Positions 25,629-33,489 of a DNA stretch of 64,000 nt are shown in pieces (position 1 is the first letter of the stretch; the number at the start of each line of letters is the position of its first letter). This DNA is from Streptomyces sp. JH34 (GTDB taxonomy: Bacteria; Actinomycetota; Actinomycetes; Streptomycetales; Streptomycetaceae). Both the position numbers and the translations under genes were made by a program. The DNA lies in assembly GCF_029428875.1 (NCBI RefSeq), contig NZ_JAJSOO010000001.1, positions 4,526,001-4,590,000 on the forward strand, read 5' to 3'. Below the pieces are notes generated by a model that worked only from the letters and a program-made list of their open reading frames with translations, had not been told where the DNA came from and searched no databases.

Positions 25629-25648
25629 CTCTGCTTATCCTGGGGGCC

Positions 25649-26083
25649 ATGCTGACCCTTACCCAGGCGCTCCACGACCAGATCGTCGCGCACTCCCGCG
25701 CGGACCACCCCGACGAGGCGTGCGGCGTCGTCGCCGGTCCGGCCGGAACGGGCCGCGCCGAACGGTTCGTCCCCATGCTCAACGCCGCGCGCTCACCCAC
25801 GTTCTACGAGTTCGACTCCACGGACCTGCTGAAGCTCTACCGCGAGATGGACGACCGCGACGAGGAGCCGGTGATCATCTACCACTCCCACACCGCGACC
25901 GAGGCCTACCCCTCCCGCACCGACCTCACGTACGCCAACGAACCCGGCGCCCACTACGTGCTGGTCTCCACCGCGGACGCCGACGACGCCGGCCCCTTCC
26001 AGTTCCGCTCCTACCGCATCGTGGACGGCGAGATCACCGAGGAAGAGGTCGAGATCGTCGAGGCCTACCCCGCCGCGGTGTGA
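25649..26083 (+). CDS. mec: Mec-type JAMM metallopeptidase acting on CysO
   Basis: A 144-residue MPN+/JAMM zinc peptidase. The site is complete: Glu23 in DEACGVVAG, and the HxH-x10-D block in YHSHTATEAYPSRTD. In M. tuberculosis Mec+ releases cysteine from CysO-cysteine and can trim CysO to its Gly-Gly end. Here it lies upstream of the leader peptide, cysO and cysM, the known gene order. Because the CysO in this window has two residues after Gly-Gly, trimming by this peptidase would be essential for the route. ATG at 25649. Confidence 0.92.
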   Translation: MLTLTQALHDQIVAHSRADHPDEACGVVAGPAGTGRAERFVPMLNAARSPTFYEFDSTDLLKLYREMDDRDEEPVIIYHSHTATEAYPSRTDLTYANEPGAHYVLVSTADADDAGPFQFRSYRIVDGEITEEEVEIVEAYPAAV

Positions 26084-26088
26084 CGCGC

Positions 26089-26117
26089 GGGGGCGGCCCA
26101 GGACACCCCCCGCCCCC
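26089..26117 (+). terminator. Short GC hairpin after mec
   Basis: Eight-base GGGGGCGG/CCGCCCCC stem with a 13-base loop just after the mec stop. Weak as a terminator, but it separates mec from the leader-cysO-cysM unit. Confidence 0.4.
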
Positions 26118-26183
26118 ACCGTCTGTCCACATCGCGAACGCTCACCATCCACGATGTGGGATCACACTCCGGAAACCGGGTCG

Positions 26184-26204
26184 GGAATCGATACGATGAG
26201 CCCA
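26184..26204 (+). promoter_or_regulatory. Candidate -10 element and leaderless start of the cysO transcript
   Basis: GATACGATG at 26190-26198 offers a TACGAT -10 hexamer (26192-26197) seven bases before the ATG of the leader peptide at 26204, so the transcript could begin at that ATG (leaderless). No convincing -35 is seen. Confidence 0.4.
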
Positions 26205-26317
26205 TGGTTCTCCATGACGTGAGCGACAAGACGCCGGGCATGCTGCTCGTCGCGCGGCTGCACGTCGACCTGTGCAGACTTTCCAGCGCGATGTGTCCGG
26301 CTGCCGCCTGCCCGTGA
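26204..26317 (+). CDS. Cysteine-rich leader peptide upstream of cysO-cysM
   Basis: A 37-codon ORF, with an alternative start at codon 13 giving MLLVARLHVDLCRLSSAMC. The (R/L)HVDLCRxSSAxC pattern is shared by many tiny actinobacterial ORFs placed before sulfur-assimilation genes, some of which act as cysteine-sensing attenuators: ribosomes stall at the Cys codons when charged tRNA-Cys is scarce. Cys codons here are at 24, 31 and 36. It lies between mec and cysO, 113 bases before cysO, and its own start may be leaderless. The conserved peptide sequence argues for function; the attenuation role is inferred from family behaviour. Confidence 0.8.
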   Translation: MVLHDVSDKTPGMLLVARLHVDLCRLSSAMCPAAACP

Positions 26318-26429
26318 ACCGCCCGGCCTGAGCCGCGGCCCGAGCGCACCACGTACGCACCACCCCCGCGCGGGGGCACACAAACGCGCGCCCCACGCCA
26401 CCTCCCCGCTTTCGACAGGAGCCCACGCC

Positions 26430-26708
26430 ATGGCCATCGAGGTCCGCATCCCGACCATCCTCCGCACCTACACCGACGGCGCCAAGGCGGTCGAAGGCAA
26501 CGGGGAGACCCTCGCCGACCTCCTGACCGACCTGGAGACCCGCCACAACGGCATCCGCGAGCGCATCGTCGACGGCGAGCAGCTGCGCCGCTTCGTGAAC
26601 GTCTACCTCAACGACGAGGACGTGCGCTTCCTCGACGGCATCTCCACCAAGCTCACCGACGGCGACAACGTCACCATCCTCCCGGCCGTCGCCGGCGGCA
26701 TGCGCTGA
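26430..26708 (+). CDS. cysO: CysO ubiquitin-like sulfur-carrier protein
   Basis: A 92-residue MoaD/ThiS-fold protein with the CysO signature start IPTILRTYTDGAKAV, VNVYLNDEDVRFLDG and the end LPAVAGGMR. Sulfur is carried as a thiocarboxylate on the second Gly and given to CysM to form CysO-cysteine. Unlike M. tuberculosis CysO, which ends at Gly-Gly, this one has Met-Arg after it, so a C-terminal cut is needed before activation; the mec product is the obvious protease. RBS GACAGGAG before ATG 26430. The stop overlaps the cysM start as TGATG. Confidence 0.93.
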   Translation: MAIEVRIPTILRTYTDGAKAVEGNGETLADLLTDLETRHNGIRERIVDGEQLRRFVNVYLNDEDVRFLDGISTKLTDGDNVTILPAVAGGMR

Positions 26709-27658
26709 TGCGGTACGACTCCCCGCTGGCGGCCGTGGGCAACACCCCCCTGGTCCGCCTCCCGCGGCTGTCCCCGTCCGAGGACGTCCGCATCTGGGCC
26801 AAGCTCGAGGACCGCAACCCCACCGGCTCGATCAAGGACCGCCCCGCGCTCCACATGGTCGAGCAGGCGGAGAAGGACGGCCGGCTGACACCCGGCTGCA
26901 CCATCCTCGAACCCACCAGCGGCAACACCGGCATCTCGCTCGCCATGGCAGCCACCCTCAAGGGCTACCGCATCGTCTGCGTCATGCCGGAGAACACCTC
27001 GCAGGAACGGCGCGACCTGCTCACCATGTGGGGCGCCGAGATCATCTCCTCCCCGGCGGCAGGCGGCTCCAACACGGCCGTCCGCGTCGCCAAGGAGCTC
27101 GCGGCCGAGCACCCCGACTGGGTCATGCTCTACCAGTACGGCAACCCGGACAACGCCGGCGCCCACTACGCCACCACCGGACCGGAGATCCTCACCGACC
27201 TCCCCTCCATCACGCACTTCGTGGCGGGCCTCGGCACCACCGGCACCCTCATGGGCGTCGGCCGCTACCTCCGCGAGAACAAGCCCGACGTCAGCGTCGT
27301 CGCCGCCGAACCCCGCTACGACGACCTCGTGTACGGCCTGCGCAACCTCGACGAGGGCTTCGTCCCCGAGCTCTACGACGCCTCCGTCCTCACCACCCGC
27401 TTCTCCGTCGGCTCCGCCGACGCCGTCACCCGCACCCGCGAGCTCCTCCAGCAGGAAGGCATCTTCGCGGGCGTCTCCACCGGCGCCGCACTCCACGCCG
27501 CCATCGGAGTCGGCCGCAAGGCCGTCAAGGCGGGGGAGTCCGCCGACATCGTCTTCGTCGTCGCCGACGGCGGCTGGAAGTACCTGTCGACCGGCGTCTA
27601 CACCGCCCCCACGACGGAAGCCGCCATCGAGACCCTGCACGGCCAGCTCTGGGCCTGA
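26708..27658 (+). CDS. cysM: Cysteine synthase M (CysO-dependent)
   Basis: A 316-residue fold-type II PLP enzyme. The PLP lysine is Lys43 in PTGSIKDRPA; the phosphate loop is GLGTTGTLMG and the substrate loop EPTSGNTGISLA. The arginine of the NTSQERRDLL region supports use of O-phosphoserine and CysO thiocarboxylate, as in the mycobacterial enzyme, rather than sulfide and O-acetylserine. Length and C-terminal LHGQLWA tail, which closes the active site in CysM, match the family. Coupled to cysO by TGATG overlap. Confidence 0.93.
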   Translation: MRYDSPLAAVGNTPLVRLPRLSPSEDVRIWAKLEDRNPTGSIKDRPALHMVEQAEKDGRLTPGCTILEPTSGNTGISLAMAATLKGYRIVCVMPENTSQERRDLLTMWGAEIISSPAAGGSNTAVRVAKELAAEHPDWVMLYQYGNPDNAGAHYATTGPEILTDLPSITHFVAGLGTTGTLMGVGRYLRENKPDVSVVAAEPRYDDLVYGLRNLDEGFVPELYDASVLTTRFSVGSADAVTRTRELLQQEGIFAGVSTGAALHAAIGVGRKAVKAGESADIVFVVADGGWKYLSTGVYTAPTTEAAIETLHGQLWA

Positions 27659-27700
27659 CGGCCCCCGGGCCACCCGCGGGAACAACAGCCACGCGCACCG

Positions 27701-27736
27701 GAGGCGCGGGACGGGAGAACACCCCGCCCGCGCCTC
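27701..27736. terminator. Terminator between cysM and the PemK-like gene
   Basis: Ten-base stem GAGGCGCGGG/CCCGCGCCTC with a 16-base loop that can pair further inside (CGGG/CCCG). It lies between two convergent stops and can serve both. Confidence 0.7.
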
Positions 27737-27744
27737 ACGCACGT

Positions 27745-28218
27745 TCACCCCAGGTCGCGCACCCGCCCCCACACCCCCGGATCCAGCTCGCCCGCCTTCC
27801 GCCGGAACCCCGACAGCGCGACGTCCCGCAACTCGTCCGTCTCCAGAAAGCTCTGCCGGCCCCGCGCGTCACCCACCGAACCCGCGGGCAGCGCGATCAC
27901 CCCCGGCCGCTCCTCATGGTGCTTGCTGGTGATCTTGGCCACGACCGCCGTACCGCCCCGCACCGACAGCACCAGACACGGCCGGTCCTTCGACCCCGGC
28001 CCGTCCTCGAACGGCACGTCCGCCCACCAGATCTCCCCGGGCCGCGGCCCACCGTGCGGCCTGCCCTTCTTCTTCCTCTCCGGAGCACGCCCCGGCGGAC
28101 GCGTCCGCCCGCCAGGACGCCGCGGACCACGCCCGCCCCGGCCCCGCGCATCGGAGACCGTCGCCACGAGCGCCAGCAGGACAACGACGGCCAGTGCCGC
28201 CCACCACCACGAGTTCAT
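27745..28218 (-). CDS. Membrane-anchored PemK/MazF-like protein
   Basis: A 157-residue protein. ATG at 28218 gives one membrane span at residues about 4-22 (WWWAALAVVVLLALVA), a basic Gly/Arg/Pro linker to about 55, then a PemK/MazF-type SH3-like barrel: GEIWWADVPFEDGPGSKDRPCLVLS, followed by VVAKITSKH and the ELRDVALSGFRRKAG stretch. MazF/PemK toxins are ribonucleases normally paired with an antitoxin; none is present here and a membrane-tethered form is unusual, so this is probably a chromosomal, domesticated relative. The upstream extension in frame lacks a ribosome site and was left out. Confidence 0.75.
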   Translation of the reverse strand: MNSWWWAALAVVVLLALVATVSDARGRGGRGPRRPGGRTRPPGRAPERKKKGRPHGGPRPGEIWWADVPFEDGPGSKDRPCLVLSVRGGTAVVAKITSKHHEERPGVIALPAGSVGDARGRQSFLETDELRDVALSGFRRKAGELDPGVWGRVRDLG

Positions 28219-28392
28219 GCACCGACCGTACCGGCGCGCCGCACAGCACCCCGCCTTCCATCGAACCGGTGACACCACAGGTGAGTTCCCCCACAACGGC
28301 AGGCCGTGGAGGAGCGACCAGTGGTTTCGCGCCTTACGCTCGACGGACCGCACGAACCCTCCCCGTTCCCACGCCTCGGAGGTTCACGCTCC

Positions 28393-29145
28393 ATGAAGCT
28401 CACCGTCGTCGGCTGCTCCGGCTCGTTCCCTTCACCGGGTTCGGCATGCTCGAGCTACCTCGTAGAGGCCGACGGCTTCCGGCTGCTCCTCGACATGGGC
28501 AACGGCGCCCTGGGCGAGTTGCAGCGCCACGTAGGTCTCTACGACCTCGACGCCATCTTCCTCAGCCACCTCCATGCCGATCACTGCATCGACATGTGCG
28601 CGTACTTCGTCGTCCGGTACTACCGCTTCGACGGCGGACGCCCCGCCGCCATCCCCGTGTACGGCCCCGAGGGCACCGAGCAGCGGCTCACCACGGCCCA
28701 CGCCGACACCCCGTCCGACCACGCGATGAGCGAGGTCTTCGACTTCCACACGCTGAAGTCCGGGTCGTTCGAGATCGGCCCCTTCTCGGTCCGCACGGAG
28801 AAGCTCCGCCACCCCGTCGACACCTTCGGCATCAGGATCGAGCACGACGGACGTGTCCTCACCTACTCCGGCGACACCGGCACCTGCGAGGCGCTGGCCG
28901 AACTCGCCGAGGGATCCGACCTGTTCCTCTGTGAAGCATCGTTCGTCCACGGCAAGGAGGACATCCCGGACCTCCACCTCAACGGCCGCGAGGCAGGCGA
29001 GTACGCCGCCCGCGCCGGAGCGGGACGCCTCGTCCTCACCCACATCCCGCCGTGGACCGACGCCGACCGCAACCTCGCCGACGCCCGCGAGGTCTACGAC
29101 GGCCCGGTCGAGCTGGCGGCCCCGGGCGCGGTGTACGAGGTCTAG
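28393..29145 (+). CDS. Metallo-beta-lactamase-fold hydrolase (Rv1339/cyclic-nucleotide phosphodiesterase-like)
   Basis: A 250-residue MBL-fold enzyme beginning MKLTVVGCSGSFPSPGSACSSYLV, with the zinc motif SHLHADHCID (residues about 59-68), the Asp of TYSGDTGTCEAL and final His in VLTHIPPWTD. It sits between cysM and rph, the position of Rv1339 in M. tuberculosis, an atypical class II phosphodiesterase that lowers cAMP; that activity is a fair guess from position and motif pattern, but tRNase Z-like RNA processing is an alternative. ATG at 28393 follows GGAGG. Ends before a 44-bp palindromic terminator. Confidence 0.88.
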   Translation: MKLTVVGCSGSFPSPGSACSSYLVEADGFRLLLDMGNGALGELQRHVGLYDLDAIFLSHLHADHCIDMCAYFVVRYYRFDGGRPAAIPVYGPEGTEQRLTTAHADTPSDHAMSEVFDFHTLKSGSFEIGPFSVRTEKLRHPVDTFGIRIEHDGRVLTYSGDTGTCEALAELAEGSDLFLCEASFVHGKEDIPDLHLNGREAGEYAARAGAGRLVLTHIPPWTDADRNLADAREVYDGPVELAAPGAVYEV

Positions 29146-29160
29146 GAGCCGGAACTCCGA

Positions 29161-29204
29161 CACGACGAAGCCCTACCTCCCGCGGGAGGTAGGGCTTCGT
29201 CGTG
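29161..29204. terminator. Perfect 44-bp palindromic bidirectional terminator
   Basis: Twenty-base arms 29161-29180 and 29185-29204 pair without mismatch and the CGCG between them is itself self-complementary, so the entire 44 bases read the same on both strands. It lies between the convergent stops of the MBL gene and nagE2. Confidence 0.92.
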
Positions 29205-29222
29205 CCGTGCGCCTGCCAGGGG

Positions 29223-30488
29223 TTACGCCTTGGTGAGGTCCTCGACCTCTTCCTCGGGCTCACGGCCCGGGGTGGTGAGGTTGAACTTCGTGATGGCGAA
29301 CCGGAAGACCACGTAGTAGACCGCCGCGAAGACCAGGCCGATAGGGATGATCATCCAGGGCTTCGTCGCCAGGTTCCAGTTCAGGAAGTAGTCGATCGCA
29401 CCTGCGGAGAAGCTGAAACCGTGGTGTACGCCCAGGCCCCATGTGACGGCCATCGACAGGGCGGTCAGCAACGCGTGGATCACGTACAGCAGCGGCGCGA
29501 TGAACATGAACGCGAACTCGATCGGCTCGGTGATGCCGGTGACGAACGAGGTCAGCGCCAGGGACATCATCATGCCGCCCACAGCCTTGCGGCGTTCGGG
29601 GCGGGCGCAGTGCGTGATCGCCAGAGCGGCGGCCGGCAGCGCGAACATCATGATCGGGAAGAAGCCGGACATGAACTGACCGGCGGTGGGGTCACCGTGG
29701 AAGAAGCGCGGCAGGTCGCCGTGCCACATGCCACCGGCGGAGTCCTTGAAGGAACCGATCTCCTGCCAGGCCACCGTGTTCACGAACTGGTGCATGCCGA
29801 CCGGCAGCAGAGCGCGGTTGACGACGCCGAAGACGCCGGCGCCGACAGCCCCCAGACCGGTCATCCACTCCCCGAAGTTGGTGATGAGGTCACCGATCGG
29901 CTCCCAGACCAGACCGAAGAGAACACCCATGACGGTGCCGACGAAGGCCATGATGATCGGGACGAGACGGCGGCCGTTGAAGAAGCCGAGCCAGTCCACC
30001 AGCTTGGTGCGGTGGAACCGCTGCCATATGACGGCGGCCAGGAGGCCCATGATGATGCCGCCGAAGACCTTGGGGTCGTTGTACGTCGCAGCGACGTCGA
30101 CACCCTTGTTGGCCGTGGTGTTGACGACGGCGTCGGAGGTCGGGAACGCGGTCAACACGTTCTTGTAGACCAGGAAGCCGACCAGGGCGGCGAGCGCCGT
30201 GGAACCATCGGCCTTCTTGGCGAAGCCGATGGCGATACCGACGCAGAACAGCAGCGGCAGGTTCGCGAAGACCGCGTCACCGGCGGTCGCGAAGACCGTG
30301 GCGACCTTGCCCCAGCCGAGGCCCTCGGCCCCGAAGACATCGGGCTGGCCGAGGCGGAGCAGGATGCCCGCCGCAGGCAGGACGGCGATCGGCAGCTGGA
30401 GGCTGCGCCCGACCTTCTGCAGGCCCTGGAACACGCCGGAACCCCGCTTCTTCGCGGGTGCCGCCGGGGCAGCGGTGTCCGTACTCAT
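29223..30488 (-). CDS. nagE2: PTS EIIC permease for N-acetylglucosamine
   Basis: A 421-residue EIIC membrane component of the glucose/GlcNAc PTS family with about ten spans and no fused EIIB or EIIA. Typical blocks are GRSLQLPIAVLPAAGILLRLG, GIAIGFAKKADGSTALAAL and GITEPIEFAFMF (the sugar-binding glutamate). Position relative to a second EIIC gene, nagF and rph matches S. coelicolor nagE2, the GlcNAc transporter that triggers development signalling through DasR. ATG at 30488 follows GGAGGAAG; the TTG one codon earlier is less likely. Two DasR-type sites lie 80-120 bases upstream. Confidence 0.92.
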   Translation of the reverse strand: MSTDTAAPAAPAKKRGSGVFQGLQKVGRSLQLPIAVLPAAGILLRLGQPDVFGAEGLGWGKVATVFATAGDAVFANLPLLFCVGIAIGFAKKADGSTALAALVGFLVYKNVLTAFPTSDAVVNTTANKGVDVAATYNDPKVFGGIIMGLLAAVIWQRFHRTKLVDWLGFFNGRRLVPIIMAFVGTVMGVLFGLVWEPIGDLITNFGEWMTGLGAVGAGVFGVVNRALLPVGMHQFVNTVAWQEIGSFKDSAGGMWHGDLPRFFHGDPTAGQFMSGFFPIMMFALPAAALAITHCARPERRKAVGGMMMSLALTSFVTGITEPIEFAFMFIAPLLYVIHALLTALSMAVTWGLGVHHGFSFSAGAIDYFLNWNLATKPWMIIPIGLVFAAVYYVVFRFAITKFNLTTPGREPEEEVEDLTKA

Positions 30489-30571
30489 CAACTTCCTCCA
30501 GTAGGCAAGGCGCCGCCGGGGACAGTTGGTGGGGGGCGGCGACTCGAGGAACGCGGCGGCAGGAACGGCCG

Positions 30572-30604
30572 CGTGGTCTGGACCACTGAGTGGTGTAGAC
30601 CAGT
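30572..30604. promoter_or_regulatory. Two adjacent DasR-responsive elements (dre) upstream of nagE2
   Basis: CGTGGTCTGGACCACT (30572-30587) and AGTGGTGTAGACCAGT (30589-30604) each match the dre consensus A(G/C)TGGTCTAGACCA(G/C)T with one or two changes; centres are 17 bases apart. DasR, a GntR-type repressor, binds such sites and is released by glucosamine-6-phosphate. They lie in the nagE2 promoter zone. Confidence 0.9.
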
Positions 30605-30678
30605 TTTAGCACGGTGAGGGTTGGATAAGGAACCTTCAATTTGCCCCGTAGCGCCTCCACCACCCTCGGTGACGCCGA

Positions 30679-30710
30679 GGAGCCCCCGGACCTCGCGGTC
30701 CGGGGGCTCC
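30679..30710 (-). terminator. Terminator after nagE1
   Basis: Perfect 14-bp stem GGAGCCCCCGGACC/GGTCCGGGGGCTCC with a TCGC loop, 20 bases beyond the nagE1 stop. It isolates nagE1 from the nagE2 promoter. Confidence 0.9.
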
Positions 30711-30729
30711 ACCGAGAGCCTGGGAGGCC

Positions 30730-31989
30730 CTACTTCGTGAGGTCCTCCTCGATCTTCTCCTCCTCCTCGACGGGCTCGCGCCCCGGGGTCTGGAGATTGA
30801 ACTTCGTGATCGCGAACCGGAAGATCGCGTAGTAGACCACCGCGAAACACAGCCCGATCGGGATGATCAGCCAAGGCTTCGTGTCCAGGTGCCAGTTGAC
30901 GACGTAGTCGATCAGTCCGGCCGAGAAGCTGAACCCCGCGTGCACGCCCAACGCCCAGGTGACCCCCATCGAGACGCCGGTGAGAATCGCGTGCACCCCG
31001 TACAGCAGGGGTGCGACGAAGAGGAACGAGAACTCCAGCGGCTCCGTCACCCCCGTCACGAACGACGTCAGCGCCACGGACAGCATCAGCCCGGACACCT
31101 CCTTGCGCCGCTCCGGGCGCGCGGTGTGGGCGATCGCCAGCGCCGCCGCGGGCAGGCCGAACATCATGATCGGGAAGAATCCCGAGGTGAACTGGCCCGC
31201 CGACGGGTCCCCGGCGAAGAAGCGGGAGATGTCGCCCTGGACCGTGCCGCCGTCGGACCCGGTGAACTCGCCCGCCTGGAACCAGAAGAAGGTGTTCAGG
31301 AACTGGTGCATGCCGATCGGGATCAGCAGCCGGTTCGCGAAACCGAAGATCGCCGCACCCCAGGCACCCAGATCGATCAGCTGCTTGGCGAACCAGGTCA
31401 GCGCGTCACCGACGGGCTGCCACAGCAGGCCGAACAGCACTCCCAGGATCACGCAGAGGAACGCCATCAGGATCGGCACCAGGCGGCGCCCGTTGAAGAA
31501 ACCGAGCCAGTCGACCAGCTTCGTGCGGTGGTAGCGCTGCCAGACCACCGCGGTCAACAGCCCGATGATGATGCCGCCCAGGACCCCCGGGTTCTGCGGC
31601 ACCCCGTCGGGCGTCGCCGCGGTCATCGTGCCGTCCACCGGGAAGGCCGCCAGCACGCCCCGGTAGACGAGGAAGCCGACCACGGCGGCCAGCGCCGTCG
31701 AGCCGTCCGCCTTCTTCGCGAACCCGATCGCGACACCGATGCAGAAGAGGAGGGGAAGCCCCACCTCGCCGTCGAGGATCGCCGTCCCGCCGTTGAGGAG
31801 GACCTTGGCGAACTTGTCCCAGAAGGCGCCGTGCAGCGAGGAGTCGAAGAGGTTGCCCAGACTGACCAGAAGGCCCGCCGCGGGCAGCACGGCCACCGGC
31901 AGCTGAAGGCTCCGGCCGACCTTCTGCAAGCCCTGGACCGGCCCGTTCCACCACTTCCGCTGCGGTGCTGCAGCCGCGCTCGAACTCAT
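30730..31989 (-). CDS. nagE1: PTS EIIC permease, nagE2 paralogue
   Basis: A 419-residue EIIC protein about two-thirds identical in appearance to nagE2 (shared GRSLQLPVAVLPAAGLLVSLG, GVAIGFAKKADGSTALAAV and GVTEPLEFSFLF). In S. coelicolor the corresponding gene is not the main GlcNAc permease, so the substrate may be GlcNAc or a related amino sugar. ATG at 31989 has a GGGAGGG site. One dre lies 45-60 bases upstream, in the region shared with the divergent nagF. Tandem duplication with nagE2 is evident. Confidence 0.9.
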   Translation of the reverse strand: MSSSAAAAPQRKWWNGPVQGLQKVGRSLQLPVAVLPAAGLLVSLGNLFDSSLHGAFWDKFAKVLLNGGTAILDGEVGLPLLFCIGVAIGFAKKADGSTALAAVVGFLVYRGVLAAFPVDGTMTAATPDGVPQNPGVLGGIIIGLLTAVVWQRYHRTKLVDWLGFFNGRRLVPILMAFLCVILGVLFGLLWQPVGDALTWFAKQLIDLGAWGAAIFGFANRLLIPIGMHQFLNTFFWFQAGEFTGSDGGTVQGDISRFFAGDPSAGQFTSGFFPIMMFGLPAAALAIAHTARPERRKEVSGLMLSVALTSFVTGVTEPLEFSFLFVAPLLYGVHAILTGVSMGVTWALGVHAGFSFSAGLIDYVVNWHLDTKPWLIIPIGLCFAVVYYAIFRFAITKFNLQTPGREPVEEEEKIEEDLTK

Positions 31990-32033
31990 CGGCAAGCCCT
32001 CCCGGCACACACGAGGTTTGGAGGTTGTCGCAA

Positions 32034-32049
32034 ACTGGTGTAGACCAGT
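32034..32049. promoter_or_regulatory. DasR-responsive element (dre) between nagE1 and nagF
   Basis: ACTGGTGTAGACCAGT, one base off the dre consensus and fully symmetrical except at the centre. It lies 45 bases before nagE1 and 164 before nagF, so it should control nagE1 directly and perhaps nagF. Confidence 0.92.
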
Positions 32050-32212
32050 TGCGATACGGTGCGGAGCCCCGTCGTAAGGCGGGGCGCCGGTGATCGTCAT
32101 CATTGGGGACAGCGCGGTTACCCGCCCGTGAAGTTGGGCCAACCGTGCGTTACCGTGACGAAACGGACCCACGGTGGGCCGCCCCACGCACGCACAGACC
32201 AGGGAGAAGGAC

Positions 32213-32446
32213 ATGGCCAGCAAGGCTGAGAAGATCGTCGCCGGCCTCGGCGGTATCGAGAACATCGACGAGATCGAAGGCTGCATCACCCGCCTCCGCA
32301 CCGAGGTCCACGACCCCAGCAAGGTCGACGAAGCCGCACTCAAGGCCGCCGGAGCCCACGGCGTCGTCAAGATGGGCACCGCGATCCAGGTCGTCATCGG
32401 CACCGACGCCGACCCGATCGCCGCGGACATCGAAGACATGATGTGA
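32213..32446 (+). CDS. nagF: PTS EIIB component for N-acetylglucosamine
   Basis: A 77-residue free EIIB domain. The phosphorylated cysteine is Cys24 in DEIEGCITRLRTEV, followed by the GVVKMGTAIQVVIG strand of the family. It passes phosphate from a Crr-type EIIA (not in the window) to the EIIC proteins encoded next door, completing GlcNAc uptake and phosphorylation. ATG at 32213 follows AGGGAGAAGG. Divergent from nagE1; terminator follows. Confidence 0.95.
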   Translation: MASKAEKIVAGLGGIENIDEIEGCITRLRTEVHDPSKVDEAALKAAGAHGVVKMGTAIQVVIGTDADPIAADIEDMM

Positions 32447-32482
32447 CCGGCTGACCCGGCCGGCCCACCAAGATCCCACGCG

Positions 32483-32523
32483 CAGGCCCCGCTCCGCCCC
32501 CGACCGGCACGGAGCGGGGCCTG
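32483..32523 (+). terminator. Terminator after nagF
   Basis: Perfect 14-bp stem (32483-32496 with 32510-32523) with a C-rich 13-base loop, 37 bases after the nagF stop. Confidence 0.85.
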
Positions 32524-32639
32524 CCGTGCGTCCGCTCCGCACCAGCTCCCCACCCCCGCCGCCCAGCGGCCCCGCACCTGCCGTCCGTCCGCCGCACACC
32601 CGAACGGACCCGGCCCCCTCAGCCGATAGGCTCGACGCC

Positions 32640-33377
32640 ATGTCTCGTATCGACGGCCGCACCCCCGAACAGCTCCGCCCCGTCACCATCGAACGCGGAT
32701 GGAGCAAGCACGCCGAAGGCTCCGTACTCATCTCCTTCGGCGACACCAAGGTCTTCTGCACCGCCTCCGTCACCGAAGGCGTCCCGCGTTGGCGCAAGGG
32801 CAGCGGCGAGGGCTGGGTCACCGCCGAGTACTCCATGCTGCCCCGCTCCACCAACACCCGCGGCGACCGCGAATCCGTACGCGGCAAGATCGGCGGCCGC
32901 ACCCACGAGATCAGCCGCCTCATCGGCCGCTCGCTCCGCGCCGTCATCGACTACAAGGCCCTCGGCGAGAACACCATCGTCCTCGACTGCGACGTCCTCC
33001 AGGCCGACGGAGGCACCCGCACCGCCGCCATCACCGGTGCCTACGTCGCCCTCGCCGACGCCATCGCCTGGGCCCAGGGCAAGAAGATCATCAAGCACGG
33101 CCGCAAGCCCCTCACCGGCACCGTCGCCGCGATCAGCGTCGGCATCGTCGACGGCACCCCCCTCCTCGACCTCTGCTACGAGGAGGACGTCCGCGCCGAG
33201 ACCGACATGAACGTCGTCTGCACCGGCGACGGCCGCTTCGTCGAGGTCCAGGGAACCGCCGAGGCCGAGCCCTTCGACCGCGACGAGCTCAACGCCCTCC
33301 TCGACCTCGCCACCGCCGGCTGCACCGACCTCGCCAAGCTCCAGGAAGAGGCACTCGCCCGCACACTCGGCGAGTAA
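32640..33377 (+). CDS. rph: Ribonuclease PH
   Basis: A 245-residue phosphorolytic 3'-exoribonuclease that trims tRNA 3' ends. Conserved blocks: SVLISFGDTKVFCTASV, the RNA-binding RGDRESVRGKIGGRTHEISRLIGRSL region with its arginines, and the phosphate/metal DLCYEEDVRAETDMNVV. It is a complete RPH with the expected length. ATG at 32640. The lipoprotein gene and rdgB follow on the same strand; the rph-rdgB linkage is widespread in bacteria. Confidence 0.96.
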   Translation: MSRIDGRTPEQLRPVTIERGWSKHAEGSVLISFGDTKVFCTASVTEGVPRWRKGSGEGWVTAEYSMLPRSTNTRGDRESVRGKIGGRTHEISRLIGRSLRAVIDYKALGENTIVLDCDVLQADGGTRTAAITGAYVALADAIAWAQGKKIIKHGRKPLTGTVAAISVGIVDGTPLLDLCYEEDVRAETDMNVVCTGDGRFVEVQGTAEAEPFDRDELNALLDLATAGCTDLAKLQEEALARTLGE

Positions 33378-33489
33378 AGGCGGGTAAAGAAGCAACCAAA
33401 CACGCAGCGCACAGCGTCGTAGCGGATACGGGCGCACGGGTCGAACCGTGCGTCCGTCCACGTATCCGCCCCCGGGGAGGGACCGCACC

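Noticed and set aside
27745..28218. Type II toxin-antitoxin module
   Set aside because: The PemK-like protein has no antitoxin gene upstream or downstream and has a membrane anchor, so a standard module is not supported.
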